A DNA stretch of 51,133 nucleotides from an uncultured Prevotellaceae bacterium. Its GTDB lineage: Bacteria; Bacteroidota; Bacteroidia; Bacteroidales; Bacteroidaceae. Numbering within the stretch: the first letter of the stretch is position 1; each line of letters starts with the position of its first letter. A model generated the notes under the pieces. It was not told the origin of the DNA. It was given only the letters and a program-made list of their open reading frames with translations, and did not search any database. The translations under genes and the position numbers were made by a program. The stretch covers positions 1-51,133 of the forward strand of contig CAMJLB010000002.1 in the NCBI GenBank assembly GCA_946406555.1. Reading direction: 5' to 3'. Shown piece after piece: positions 16,910 through 24,498 of the stretch.

Positions 16910-17824
16910 ATGAATACACAGACAAAATTTTCCGCAAGCCGTCTGATAGTGATGACGCTTGCATGCTTCATGGTGGTGTGCTTTACCGCCTGCGGCGGCG
17001 ACGATAATCTGTCTGCAGACGATACACTTTCAATAGATTCCACTCCTGTCTCGTTTGCACCTGGTGAAGAGGGAATATTCTTTCTGTACGATTATACTAC
17101 TGCTGGAAAGTTTGTTGGGGCACATAAGTTTACAACAAAATGGTTCAAGGAAGAAATTACTGTAAACTTGCGGAGGGGTAGACATAAGTTGCTATGGGTT
17201 ACAGGTGTAAATAACAGCACTCCAATGGAATATCCAGAATCAATTGACTACACACGTCATGGTACTTTCTATTATTCAGATGGAGATAGCATAGTTTGGT
17301 ATGACAACAATTTACCAATCGGCTTTGGTGTTAGGTATTGCGAGCAAGAAATAAACGTAACTGACCACATAATGAACTCTCAACCTATATCTTTTCTACG
17401 AGCAGAAAGCTGTGTGCAGATTATGAGTACAGATTTCTCGCCTTTGCTTGATATATCAAGCGATAATGATCCGTTTGGAATTGGCACTATTGTTGTCAGC
17501 CCTTATGTTAAAAGCGTTTCGTTGATGGGGGATAATTTTGTGACTATAAATGGCGGGCTTTCTGGTAATGTTTTCATCAAGAATGTTTCCGAAAACGAGT
17601 CGTCATGTGTTACGGCAGTAACATCAATGATGCTTTGCCCGACAGATGGGTTACAAAATATGAATATCATGTGTACCATTTTCGACAAAGATGGGAATGT
17701 TATACCGACTACAGACCTTCCTAAAATTTCCATTAAGCGTGGTTATACAACACACTTAGAAGGTCCGTTATTTAGTGGGAGTACGTCAGACTGGAAAGTG
17801 TTGATGTATAGACTTGATAGGTAA
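16910..17824 (+). CDS. Lipoprotein of unknown function, low-GC gene
   Basis: A 304-residue lipoprotein. The start at 16910 (MNTQTKFSASRLIVMTLACF) is chosen because the promoter overlaps the longer frame. The signal peptide ends in the lipobox CFTAC and the mature part begins CGGDDNLSADD. The rest looks like an all-beta protein; the ending ISIKRGYTTHLEGPLFSG is reminiscent of fimbrillin-associated or Mfa2-like Bacteroidetes lipoproteins, though the match is too weak for a name. Its base composition is clearly AT-richer than the neighbours and its codon use differs, which suggests transfer. It lies between two broken phage-like fragments on the opposite strand and ends 2 bp from the stop of one of them. 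Confidence 0.8.
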   Translation: MNTQTKFSASRLIVMTLACFMVVCFTACGGDDNLSADDTLSIDSTPVSFAPGEEGIFFLYDYTTAGKFVGAHKFTTKWFKEEITVNLRRGRHKLLWVTGVNNSTPMEYPESIDYTRHGTFYYSDGDSIVWYDNNLPIGFGVRYCEQEINVTDHIMNSQPISFLRAESCVQIMSTDFSPLLDISSDNDPFGIGTIVVSPYVKSVSLMGDNFVTINGGLSGNVFIKNVSENESSCVTAVTSMMLCPTDGLQNMNIMCTIFDKDGNVIPTTDLPKISIKRGYTTHLEGPLFSGSTSDWKVLMYRLDR

Positions 17825-17826
17825 TC

Positions 17827-18273
17827 TTAAATATACATCATTTCAATTGTGACGTTCCCAAGTCCTGTCTGGTTGCTCACCGTGTATTGCATCTTGCGGA
17901 TGAAGCCTGTCACGTCGCCAACGCGCACGCGCTTCGTCTTGTCTATAGTTAGTAGTTGTGAAAGTTCCATGCGCACGGGTTGCTTTATGACACGAGCGTT
18001 GCGAAGCCAATAGGAGTACTCCTTGTAGAACTGGTCGCACAGTCAGCGATGGCGCAGGTTCTTATTGGTGATTTTGAGATAGCGCTGATTGTCTATGTTT
18101 ACGGCTGGAGCAGTTTCGCCATCTCCAGCGTAGTAAATCGCCTGAAGCTGGTGCAGTAATTCAGCCCGTGAATCCGTAGTATCTATGTCGAGTATAAGAT
18201 GTTGGGTGTCGTAAGAGGCTATAGCAGAAGCCTGTTCAATTATACAAGTAATTGCGTATATATATCCGGCCAT
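17827..18273 (-). pseudogene. Phage-like gene with in-frame TGA
   Basis: One continuous minus-strand frame runs from ATG 18273 to TAA 17827-17829, interrupted once by TGA at 18043-18045. The first half (76 codons) begins MAGYIYAITCIIEQASAI; the second half (71 codons) reads LCDQFYKEYSYWLRNARV, then MELSQLLTIDKTKRVRVGD and GFIRKMQYTVSNQTGLG, ending VTIEMMYI. Both halves look like ordinary protein in the same frame, so the TGA is best read as a nonsense mutation, perhaps of a TGG. The C-terminal part resembles proteins in Bacteroides-type prophage structural regions, by memory. The gene and the fragment at 16600-16770 have the same orientation and may once have been neighbours. Confidence 0.6.
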
Positions 18274-18402
18274 GTTGCTTCTTTGTGCATAAGTATCCGG
18301 CTGAAAAGCGCTGAGATTTTAAAATTCTGGAGCAGGCGCGGTTGCGCTCAAAATTCCTGAAATATGAGAGGGTTTGCAAGCGTTTGAAAATCAATGCGTT
18401 GG

Positions 18403-18534
18403 GAGATGCGATAAAAACGACTTTGCAATTCAGCCTGAATTAGCTCGCAATTCAGCCTATTTTGCAGTGCAATTCAGCCTGAACTGATCTGTAGAACAGG
18501 CAATTTTACGACCTGATTCAGGCTGAACGGCAGT
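18403..18534. repeat. 22-bp-periodic repeat array, copy 1
   Basis: GCAATTCAGCCT starts at 18425, 18447 and 18469, an exact 22-bp period. Two degenerate units follow at 18491 and 18513; the last contains ATTCAGGCTGAA. The consensus is near GCAATTCAGCCTGAATT, which is itself partly palindromic. The unit at 18403 may be a further degenerate copy. A second array of the same design is at 33769-33878. The surrounding 18274-18823 holds no gene that I can see. Confidence 0.88.
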
Positions 18535-18823
18535 TCGCTGAGCCACTACGGACGGGCAAAACAGGCAGTATTGCATTGCCAACTGGTATTCACGGCATTT
18601 TGGCCGACCATGACTCGCCCTCCTCCCGCTCCAGATTGCAAAAAATATTTGTCTTGATTATCGAAAAACCGGGTTGAATAAATATGCGTCTCGGGCCGTA
18701 GCTTTATAGTGTGGGACATCGCGGCTTATTGGTGTCCTGTCGCATATAATCTATTGTTTCTTGTGCTATACGGCGTTGCTGTAGCATAAATCCAGTCGAC
18801 AGGCGTAAATCTTTCCAAATAGT

Positions 18824-18854
18824 TTTGCCACTTCGCCATAATTTCGTATCTTTG
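18824..18854 (+). promoter_or_regulatory. Promoter of the DUF1599 gene
   Basis: TTTG at 18824-18827, a 19-base spacer, and TATCTTTG with C at 18847-18854 form an ideal Bacteroidetes promoter. The ATG follows at 18864, so the transcript should be nearly leaderless. Confidence 0.8.
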
Positions 18855-18863
18855 CAGCCGAAT

Positions 18864-19415
18864 ATGAACAAGTTTGAGAAAACGAATGGCGAGTTCGAGG
18901 CGGCCGTGGCCGAGTGTCGCGACCTCTTCGGCAAGAAGCTGCACGACTATGGTGCCTCGTGGCGAATCCTGAGGCCATCGTCGCTCACCGACCAGCTGTT
19001 CATCAAGGCCAAGCGCATACGCCAGCTCGAGATCACGGGACTGTCGCTGGTGGGCGAGGGCATCAGGCCCGAGTTCATCGGGCTTATTAATTATGGTATA
19101 GTGGGGCTGATACAGCTGGAGCGGGGCTTTGCCGACGAGGTGGACCTGACCAACGACGAGGCCCTGCAGCTCTACGACCGGCATGCCCACGCGGCGCTCG
19201 AGCTGATGAAGCGCAAGAACCACGACTACGACGAGGCGTGGCGAGGCATGCGCGTGAGCAGCTATACCGACTTGATACTCACCAAGATCCAGCGGGTGAA
19301 GGAAATAGAGAACCTCGCCGGACAGACCCTCGTGAGCGAGGGCGTGGATGCCAACTACATGGACATCATCAACTACTCGGTGTTTGCGCTGATAAAGTTG
19401 AGCGGTGAGGGTTGA
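18864..19415 (+). CDS. DUF1599 protein (nucleotide-modification-associated domain)
   Basis: A cytoplasmic protein of 183 residues built from two similar halves. Each half carries the DUF1599 pattern: LHDYGASWRILRPSSLTDQL with KAKRIRQLE in the first, and NHDYDEAWRGMRVSSYTDLI with TKIQRVKEIE in the second. Each ends in a segment such as INYGIVGLIQL or INYSVFALIKL. DUF1599 has been linked by comparative genomics to nucleotide modification (Nmad), but its reaction is not established. I start at ATG 18864 because the promoter overlaps the longer frame from 18825. In Bacteroidales it commonly precedes the DoxX-like gene and tpiA, as here. The last codons and stop fall in a 7-bp repeat that begins at 19397. 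Confidence 0.88.
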   Translation: MNKFEKTNGEFEAAVAECRDLFGKKLHDYGASWRILRPSSLTDQLFIKAKRIRQLEITGLSLVGEGIRPEFIGLINYGIVGLIQLERGFADEVDLTNDEALQLYDRHAHAALELMKRKNHDYDEAWRGMRVSSYTDLILTKIQRVKEIENLAGQTLVSEGVDANYMDIINYSVFALIKLSGEG

Positions 19416-19480
19416 GCGTTGAGGGTTGAAGCGATGAGCGTTGAGGGTTGAGTGTTGAAGGTTGAGCGATGAGTGTTGCG
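19397..19480 (+). repeat. 7-bp tandem repeat (GTTGAGN), about 12 units
   Basis: Degenerate units of GTTGAGC/G/T follow one another, with occasional 1-bp slips. The array begins in the final codons of the DUF1599 gene and supplies its stop TGA. It fills most of the gap to the DoxX-like gene. Confidence 0.88.
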
Positions 19481-19501
19481 CGTAGCGTTTTCGTTCATTG
19501 C

Positions 19502-19518
19502 GCGGCCTGATAGGCCGC
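19502..19518. repeat. Small palindrome with GAT loop
   Basis: GCGGCCT (19502-19508), loop GAT, AGGCCGC (19512-19518): a perfect 7-bp stem. On the minus strand it is preceded by GCGGGAGG. The loop matches those of the REP-like elements at 31448 and 32989, but the flanking tail differs, so kinship is uncertain. Confidence 0.7.
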
Positions 19519-19550
19519 CCTCCCGCGTAAAGAGCGATGATTGTAGAGCG

Positions 19551-20837
19551 ATGGTGAAGAAGACGATAGTAAACATCTGCCGGATAGTGCTGGCCGTGGT
19601 GTTCATCCTTTCGGGGTTCGTGAAGGCCGTAGACCCGCTGGGCACGCAGTACAAGATAGAAGACTATCTCGAGGCGCTGCAGCTGGGCGGCCTGCTGTCG
19701 CCATTGGCCACACTGGGCCTCTCGGTGCTGCAGGCAGGGCTGGAGTTCTGTTTGGGCATCTTCCTGCTGTTTGCCATACGGCGGCGGCTCACGTCGAGGC
19801 TCATCCTGGCCATCATGGCGGTGATGACGCCACTGACGCTGTGGCTCGCCCTGGCCAACCCCATCAGCGACTGCGGCTGCTTCGGCGATGCCGTGGTGCT
19901 GACCAACTGGCAGACCTTCTGGAAGAACGTGCTGCTGCTGGCTGCCGCCAGCGTGGTGGCCGCGTGGCCAAAGGAGATGTTCCGCTTCGTGAGCGAGTCG
20001 AACCAGTGGATCGTGATCAACTATACGGCGCTCTTCGCGCTGGGCATCAGCATCTGGTGTCTCTACGACCTGCCGCTGTTCGACTTCCGCCCTTACCACG
20101 TAGGGGCCAACATAAAAGAGGGTATGGAGATACCCGACGATGCCGAGAAACCGGAGTTCGTGACAACCTTCGTCATGCAGAAGGGTGGGGAGCAGCGCGA
20201 GTTCACCATCGACGACTATCCCGACAGTACCTGGACCTTCGTGGACTCGCGCACCGTGCAGACCAAGGAGGGCTACGTGCCCCCCATACACGACTTCTTG
20301 CTGACCACCGCCGAGGGCGACGACATCACCGAGGAGCTGCTGGCCGACAGCGGCTATGTGATGCTGCTGGTGTCGCCACACCTGGAAAAGGCCGACGACT
20401 CGAGGCTGGACCTCATCAACGAGCTATATGAGTATGCCAGCGACCATGGCTACCCCTTCTACGGTCTCACAGCCAGCGGCGAACAGGCCATACAGCGGTG
20501 GCGCGACAGGACGGGGGCCGAATATCCCTTCTGCCAGGCCGACGAGATCACGCTGAAGACCATCGTGCGCAGCAATCCCGGACTGGTGCTGCTCAGGCAG
20601 GGCACCGTCGTAGGCAAATGGAGCCACAACAGGCTGCCACAGCTAAGCGAAGAGCAGGACGCGCTGCCCCTGGAACGGCTGGAGATGGGGCAGATGCCCA
20701 ACGACTCGGTGCCACGGAAAATAGCGGCCCTGCTGCTCTGGTTTGTGCTGCCACTGTCGCTGCTCACCATCGCCGACCGCACCTGGATGTGGACAAAGTG
20801 GCTGAGAAGGAAGAAGGCCGTGAGAAAAAGTGAATGA
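19551..20837 (+). CDS. DoxX/MauE-like membrane protein with thioredoxin-like C-terminal region
   Basis: A 428-residue membrane protein. I start at ATG 19551 (MVKKTIVNICRIVLAVVFIL); the longer frame from 19473 is coded by repeat and palindrome sequence. Residues about 1-155 hold four hydrophobic segments with LSGFVKAVDPLGTQYKIEDY and the Cys pair NPISDCGCFGD, as in DoxX/MauE-like proteins linked to thiol chemistry. A fifth segment lies near 165-180. Residues about 250-380 look like a thioredoxin fold (YVMLLVSPHLEKADD, PGLVLLRQGTVVGKW) without a CxxC. A final membrane segment lies near 390-410. It is probably a quinone- or thiol-redox membrane protein; the exact role is not known. It belongs to the conserved block DUF1599-DoxX-tpiA-SPOR-folE. 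Confidence 0.85.
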   Translation: MVKKTIVNICRIVLAVVFILSGFVKAVDPLGTQYKIEDYLEALQLGGLLSPLATLGLSVLQAGLEFCLGIFLLFAIRRRLTSRLILAIMAVMTPLTLWLALANPISDCGCFGDAVVLTNWQTFWKNVLLLAAASVVAAWPKEMFRFVSESNQWIVINYTALFALGISIWCLYDLPLFDFRPYHVGANIKEGMEIPDDAEKPEFVTTFVMQKGGEQREFTIDDYPDSTWTFVDSRTVQTKEGYVPPIHDFLLTTAEGDDITEELLADSGYVMLLVSPHLEKADDSRLDLINELYEYASDHGYPFYGLTASGEQAIQRWRDRTGAEYPFCQADEITLKTIVRSNPGLVLLRQGTVVGKWSHNRLPQLSEEQDALPLERLEMGQMPNDSVPRKIAALLLWFVLPLSLLTIADRTWMWTKWLRRKKAVRKSE

Positions 20838-20871
20838 TTTTTTTTAACCCTATTAATAATAAAAAACGATT

Positions 20872-21630
20872 ATGAGAAAGAAAATTGTAGCAGGCAACTG
20901 GAAGATGAACATGAACCTGCAAGACGGTATTGCCCTGGCAAAGGAGCTGAACGAGACACTGAAGGCCGACAAGCCCAACTGTGGCGTGGTGATCTGCACC
21001 CCGTTCATCCATCTGGCCAGCATCGCACAGTTCCTCGACCAGGACATCATCGGCCTGGGTGCCGAGAACTGCGCCGACAAGGAGAAGGGTGCCTTCACCG
21101 GCGAGGTGAGCGCCGAGATGGTGAAGTCGACGGGTGCCCAGTACGTGATCCTGGGCCACAGCGAGCGCCGCGAGTACTATAAGGAGACACCCGAGATCCT
21201 GAAAGAGAAGGTGCTGCTGGCACAGAAGAACGGACTGAAGGTGATCTTCTGCATCGGAGAGAGCCTGGCAGAGCGCGAGGCCGGCAAGCAGAACGAGGTG
21301 GTGAAGGCCGAGCTGGAGGGCAGCGTGTTCAACCTCTCGGAAGAGGACTTCCGCAAGATCGTCATCGCATACGAACCCATCTGGGCCATCGGCACCGGCA
21401 AGACCGCCACGGCCGACCAGGCAGAGGAGATACATGCCTACATACGCTCGATCATCGCCGAGAAGTACGGACAGGCCGTGGCCGACGACACCACCATACT
21501 CTATGGCGGTTCGTGCAAGGCTAGCAACGCACCCGAACTCTTTGCAAAGCCCGACATCGACGGAGGCCTCATTGGTGGCGCTTCGCTGAAGTGTGCCGAC
21601 TTCAAGGGCATCATCGATGCTTGGAAATAA
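20872..21630 (+). CDS. tpiA: Triosephosphate isomerase
   Basis: The glycolytic enzyme interconverting dihydroxyacetone phosphate and glyceraldehyde 3-phosphate in the cytoplasm. Length (252 residues) is normal. All catalytic residues are in place: K11 in AGNWKMN, H96 in ILGHSERR and the base E168 in [15 protein letters not shown]. The phosphate-binding end [14 protein letters not shown] and [10 protein letters not shown] is intact. It follows the DoxX-like gene by 34 bp of AT-rich spacer and is followed by the SPOR gene, probably as part of one transcript. Confidence 0.98.
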   Translation: MRKKIVAGNWKMNMNLQDGIALAKELNETLKADKPNCGVVICTPFIHLASIAQFLDQDIIGLGAENCADKEKGAFTGEVSAEMVKSTGAQYVILGHSERREYYKETPEILKEKVLLAQKNGLKVIFCIGESLAEREAGKQNEVVKAELEGSVFNLSEEDFRKIVIAYEPIWAIGTGKTATADQAEEIHAYIRSIIAEKYGQAVADDTTILYGGSCKASNAPELFAKPDIDGGLIGGASLKCADFKGIIDAWK

Positions 21631-21643
21631 TAGCCCACTGCGT

Positions 21644-21776
21644 GCTAATGAATAATGAAAAATGAATAGTGAATAAACAATACAGACATGATGATGCAGA
21701 GATTCTTACAAAGACTGACAAGCAGAAAATGGATGGTGATGGCTTTGTTCTTTACTCATTGTTCATTGTTCATTAG
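21644..21776 (+). repeat. Inverted repeat spanning the SPOR gene start
   Basis: The left arm (21644-21674, starting GCTAATGAATAATGAA) and the right arm (21746-21776, ending TTCATTGTTCATTAGC) match over 25 of 31 positions in inverted orientation, with some further G-U pairs possible. The ATG at 21688 lies in the loop. The right arm codes for part of the signal peptide. A small palindrome GCCCCTTAGGGGC follows at 21775-21787. Confidence 0.8.
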
Positions 21777-22359
21777 CCCCTTAGGGGCACAGACCTTCAC
21801 CCAGCGGCTGCAACAGTCGGCAAAGGGCGAAGGGAAGGTGACGCTGCACCAGCAGAAAGGCATCGACGAGCTGGTGAACGGGGCGGCGCAGGCTGCTCCG
21901 GCCGAGAAGAAGCCTGCTGAGGCCAAAGAGAAACAGCCGGCGGCAACAGCCGAAAAGAAGACTGCCGAGGCCGCAATGGAGAAAGCCGGAGGCACCCTGG
22001 CCGCAAAGGGCGAGAATGCCGCAGGCCGCATGGCGCAGCGCGATACGGCCGAGGTGACCGCAGACTCTGCTGCTCAGAAAAAACTGGGGCACACCTACAA
22101 GGTGACGGGCTACCGCGTGCAGGCTTTTGCAGGCGGCAACTCGAGGGCCGACAGGCAAAAGGCTGAACAGACGGGCAACCAGCTGCGCATGCTCTTCCCC
22201 GACGAGGCCGTCTATACGCATTTCTATTCGCCAAGGTGGATATGCAGAATGGGCAACTATCGCACCTATGCGGAGGCACTGCAAATGCTGCGCGAAGTGA
22301 AAAAACTGGGGTTTGCCTCGGCTACCATCGTGAAGGGGAAAATTACCGTGCAGTACTAA
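21688..22359 (+). CDS. SPOR-domain envelope protein
   Basis: A 223-residue exported protein. The signal peptide contains RKWMVMALFFTHCSLFISPLGAQ. A low-complexity Ala/Glu/Lys segment (about 60-120) follows. The C-terminal SPOR domain (about 138-223) has YRVQAFAGGNSRADRQKAEQ, then the RMLFPDEAVYTHFYSPRW strand and GNYRTYAEALQMLREVKKLG. SPOR domains bind peptidoglycan lacking stem peptides, often at division sites, so a cell-wall or division role is likely. An unusual point is that the hydrophobic part of the signal peptide is encoded by an intergenic-type repeat (21746-21776), the inverted copy of the spacer before the gene. The position between tpiA and folE is conserved in Bacteroidales. Confidence 0.88.
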   Translation: MMMQRFLQRLTSRKWMVMALFFTHCSLFISPLGAQTFTQRLQQSAKGEGKVTLHQQKGIDELVNGAAQAAPAEKKPAEAKEKQPAATAEKKTAEAAMEKAGGTLAAKGENAAGRMAQRDTAEVTADSAAQKKLGHTYKVTGYRVQAFAGGNSRADRQKAEQTGNQLRMLFPDEAVYTHFYSPRWICRMGNYRTYAEALQMLREVKKLGFASATIVKGKITVQY

Positions 22360-22388
22360 TGTTTCCATAATCATTAAATCTCTTAAAA

Positions 22389-22973
22389 GTGTATCCAGAA
22401 AACGAAATATTCCGTGAAGGCCTCGACGAACTGGCCGCTCACTACAAACGCGTATTGGAACTGCTGGGCGAAGACCCTGCACGCGAAGGGCTGGAGAAGA
22501 CGCCCATGAGGGTGGCCAAGGCCATGCAGGTGCTCACACGCGGATACGAGATGGACGCCCACAAGGTGCTCACCGACGCGTTGTTCAAGGAAGACTATTC
22601 GCAGATGGTCATCGTGAAAGACATCGACTTCTTCTCTATGTGCGAGCACCACATGCTGCCCTTCTACGGACAGGTGCACGTGGCATATATTCCCAACGGC
22701 TACATCACCGGCCTGTCGAAGATTGCCCGCGTGGTCGACATCTTCAGCCACCGGCTGCAGGTGCAGGAGCGCATGACGCTGCAGATAAGGCAGTGCATCG
22801 AGGAGACACTGCACCCGCTGGGGGTCATGGTCGTGGTCGAAGCCAAGCACATGTGCATGCAGATGAGGGGCGTGGAGAAGCAGAACAGCATCACCACGAC
22901 AAGCGAGTTCAGCGGGGCGTTCAACCAGGCCAAGACAAGGCAGGAGTTCATGAACCTCATTCATAAGTCGTGA
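22389..22973 (+). CDS. folE: GTP cyclohydrolase I
   Basis: This enzyme converts GTP to dihydroneopterin triphosphate, the first step of folate (and queuosine-type) synthesis. It has 194 residues with a GTG start ([14 protein letters not shown]); no ATG lies nearby in frame. The zinc ligands are all present: C85 and H88 in [10 protein letters not shown] and C156 in HMCMQMRG, spaced as in the E. coli enzyme. [13 protein letters not shown] and [10 protein letters not shown] are further family marks. It follows the SPOR gene by 29 bp and closes the block; a 16-bp minisatellite lies just after it. Confidence 0.97.
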   Translation: MYPENEIFREGLDELAAHYKRVLELLGEDPAREGLEKTPMRVAKAMQVLTRGYEMDAHKVLTDALFKEDYSQMVIVKDIDFFSMCEHHMLPFYGQVHVAYIPNGYITGLSKIARVVDIFSHRLQVQERMTLQIRQCIEETLHPLGVMVVVEAKHMCMQMRGVEKQNSITTTSEFSGAFNQAKTRQEFMNLIHKS

Positions 22974-22997
22974 GGCCGGGATTTTCGGGATTTTCGG

Positions 22998-23125
22998 GAT
23001 TCCGTTCTCTCGTGATTTCGTTCTTTCGTTCTCTCGTTCTCTCGTGATTTCGTTCTCTCGTGATTCCGTTCTCCCGTGATTCCGTTCTCCCGGGATTTCG
23101 TTCTCTCGTGATTCCGTTATTCCGT
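22998..23125 (+). repeat. 16-bp tandem minisatellite, 8 units
   Basis: Units fit GATTYCGTTCTCYCGT and start at 22998, 23014, 23030 (with an altered first half), 23046, 23062, 23078, 23094 and 23110. The array fills nearly the whole 173-bp gap between folE and the next gene. Preceding it is a short GGGATTTTC repeat. Confidence 0.95.
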
Positions 23126-23146
23126 TACCCTTAAAAGATTAAAAAA

Positions 23147-23707
23147 ATGTATCAAAACAATCTCGGAAACTACCGCACCAAGGAAACACTCTTTGGCATG
23201 TTCTATCACAGCTGTCTGGGAAAAATCATTCTGCTGCTGCTTTTCCTTGGACTGCTTTCGGTCATTGCTTTCTTCACCCGGCCCGACGAAAAGACCGTGC
23301 GGGCAGAGATGGACGACAACATCAGACAGTGTATCATGTCGCCAGACAGCTTGCACAACGACTGGATGGACGATGCCGTGGCCAACATCGGCTACATCTT
23401 CACCACGGCCGACTCTACAGTGGACCATGAGCTGCTGAGAAATTTCCAAAAGTATAACCGGCTGGAGTATTACGAGCACCCGCTGTATTCCACAATGTAT
23501 GTATACAACAATTTCCATATCGAGGGCATACGCTGTGGCATCGGCGTGTTTGGACTGGTCATCCCTACGGTCAACTTCAACGACTTGATCCTGCGCGAGG
23601 GGCCTATACGCAAAGATTATAACCACCCGCTCATCGAGGTGAACACCGATGAGTACCTGGGCTCGAACCCCGATCCTATCTTCCACGGAGAATACGACAA
23701 CCAATGA
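23147..23707 (+). CDS. Membrane-anchored protein of unknown function
   Basis: A 186-residue protein that I do not recognise. After a 27-residue cytoplasmic start comes one clear membrane segment, KIILLLLFLGLLSVIAFF (about 27-45). The remaining 140 residues should be outside the inner membrane and include WMDDAVANIGYIFT, YYEHPLYSTMYVYNNF and a GIGVFGLVIPTVNFNDLIL stretch. There is no Cys lipobox. Its stop overlaps the start of the inositol-phosphatase-family gene in ATGA, so the two are probably translated together. A role in the envelope is likely from topology alone. Confidence 0.75.
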   Translation: MYQNNLGNYRTKETLFGMFYHSCLGKIILLLLFLGLLSVIAFFTRPDEKTVRAEMDDNIRQCIMSPDSLHNDWMDDAVANIGYIFTTADSTVDHELLRNFQKYNRLEYYEHPLYSTMYVYNNFHIEGIRCGIGVFGLVIPTVNFNDLILREGPIRKDYNHPLIEVNTDEYLGSNPDPIFHGEYDNQ

Positions 23708-24498
23708 CTTCCGACTTACAGCTACTCACGTCGCAGGTATGCGACATTGCCCGACGGGCAGGGGCGTATATCCGCCGGGAACGGCAGCACTTCAGCGAAG
23801 CGCGCGTGGAGCATAAGCATGCCCACGACTATGTGTCGTATGTAGACAAGCAGTCGGAACGCCTCATCGTGGAGGCGCTCCGGCTGTTGCCTGTAGAGGC
23901 TGGCTTCGTCACTGAGGAAGGGTCGGCGCAGTATGCCGATGAGCAGTACTGCTGGGTGATAGACCCGCTCGATGGAACGACCAACTTCATTCATCGTCAC
24001 CCGCCATACGCCGTGAGCATCGCGCTCATACAGGGGCGGCAGATCGTGCTCGGCGTGGTCTATGAGGTATGTGCCGACGAATGCTTCTATGCCTGGCAGG
24101 GAGGCGGCGCCTATGTAGACGGACGGCCGCTAAGCGTGACAAGACATGGCATCGGCGAGGCGCTGCTCTGCCTGCAGCTGCCCTACGACAGCGAGGCCTA
24201 CCGGCCGGTGGCCTGTCATCTGGTGAGCGTGTTCTACGGCCGTGCCGCCAGTGTGCGCATGCTGGGGTCGGCGGCCATCGCACTGTGCTATGTGGCTGCG
24301 GGCAGGCTCGATGGGTATGTGGAGAAATACATAGGGCGCTGGGACTACATGGCGGGCGCCCTTATCGTGAAGGAGGCTGGTGGAGAGGTCTCCAGTTTTG
24401 AGGGAAGCCCGGACTTCACCACGGGCAACAGTGTGGTGGCTTCAAACGGATTGATACATGCCGAACTGCTTGAAGCCATTGCCACGGCCGGGAGCTAA
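23704..24498 (+). CDS. Inositol monophosphatase family protein
   Basis: A 264-residue soluble phosphatase of the lithium-sensitive, magnesium-dependent family (inositol-1-phosphatase, SuhB, CysQ). The metal-binding motifs are intact: FVTEEGS near residue 62, VIDPLDGTTNF near 83-93, and GRWDYMAGALIVKEAGG near 212. Length is normal. The exact substrate (inositol phosphate, 3'-phosphoadenosine 5'-phosphate or a sugar phosphate) cannot be read from sequence. The ATG overlaps the stop of the preceding gene by 4 bp. Its stop overlaps the TolC-like gene on the other strand by 4 bp. Confidence 0.92.
   Translation: MTSDLQLLTSQVCDIARRAGAYIRRERQHFSEARVEHKHAHDYVSYVDKQSERLIVEALRLLPVEAGFVTEEGSAQYADEQYCWVIDPLDGTTNFIHRHPPYAVSIALIQGRQIVLGVVYEVCADECFYAWQGGGAYVDGRPLSVTRHGIGEALLCLQLPYDSEAYRPVACHLVSVFYGRAASVRMLGSAAIALCYVAAGRLDGYVEKYIGRWDYMAGALIVKEAGGEVSSFEGSPDFTTGNSVVASNGLIHAELLEAIATAGS

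Noticed and set aside
18403..18534. CRISPR array
   Set aside because: The 22-bp units are adjacent, without unique spacers, and too degenerate; no cas genes are near. The same applies to the minisatellite at 22998-23125.
21631..21687. Terminator between tpiA and the SPOR gene
   Set aside because: There is only an AT-rich repeat without a compact stem and U-run; the genes are probably co-transcribed.
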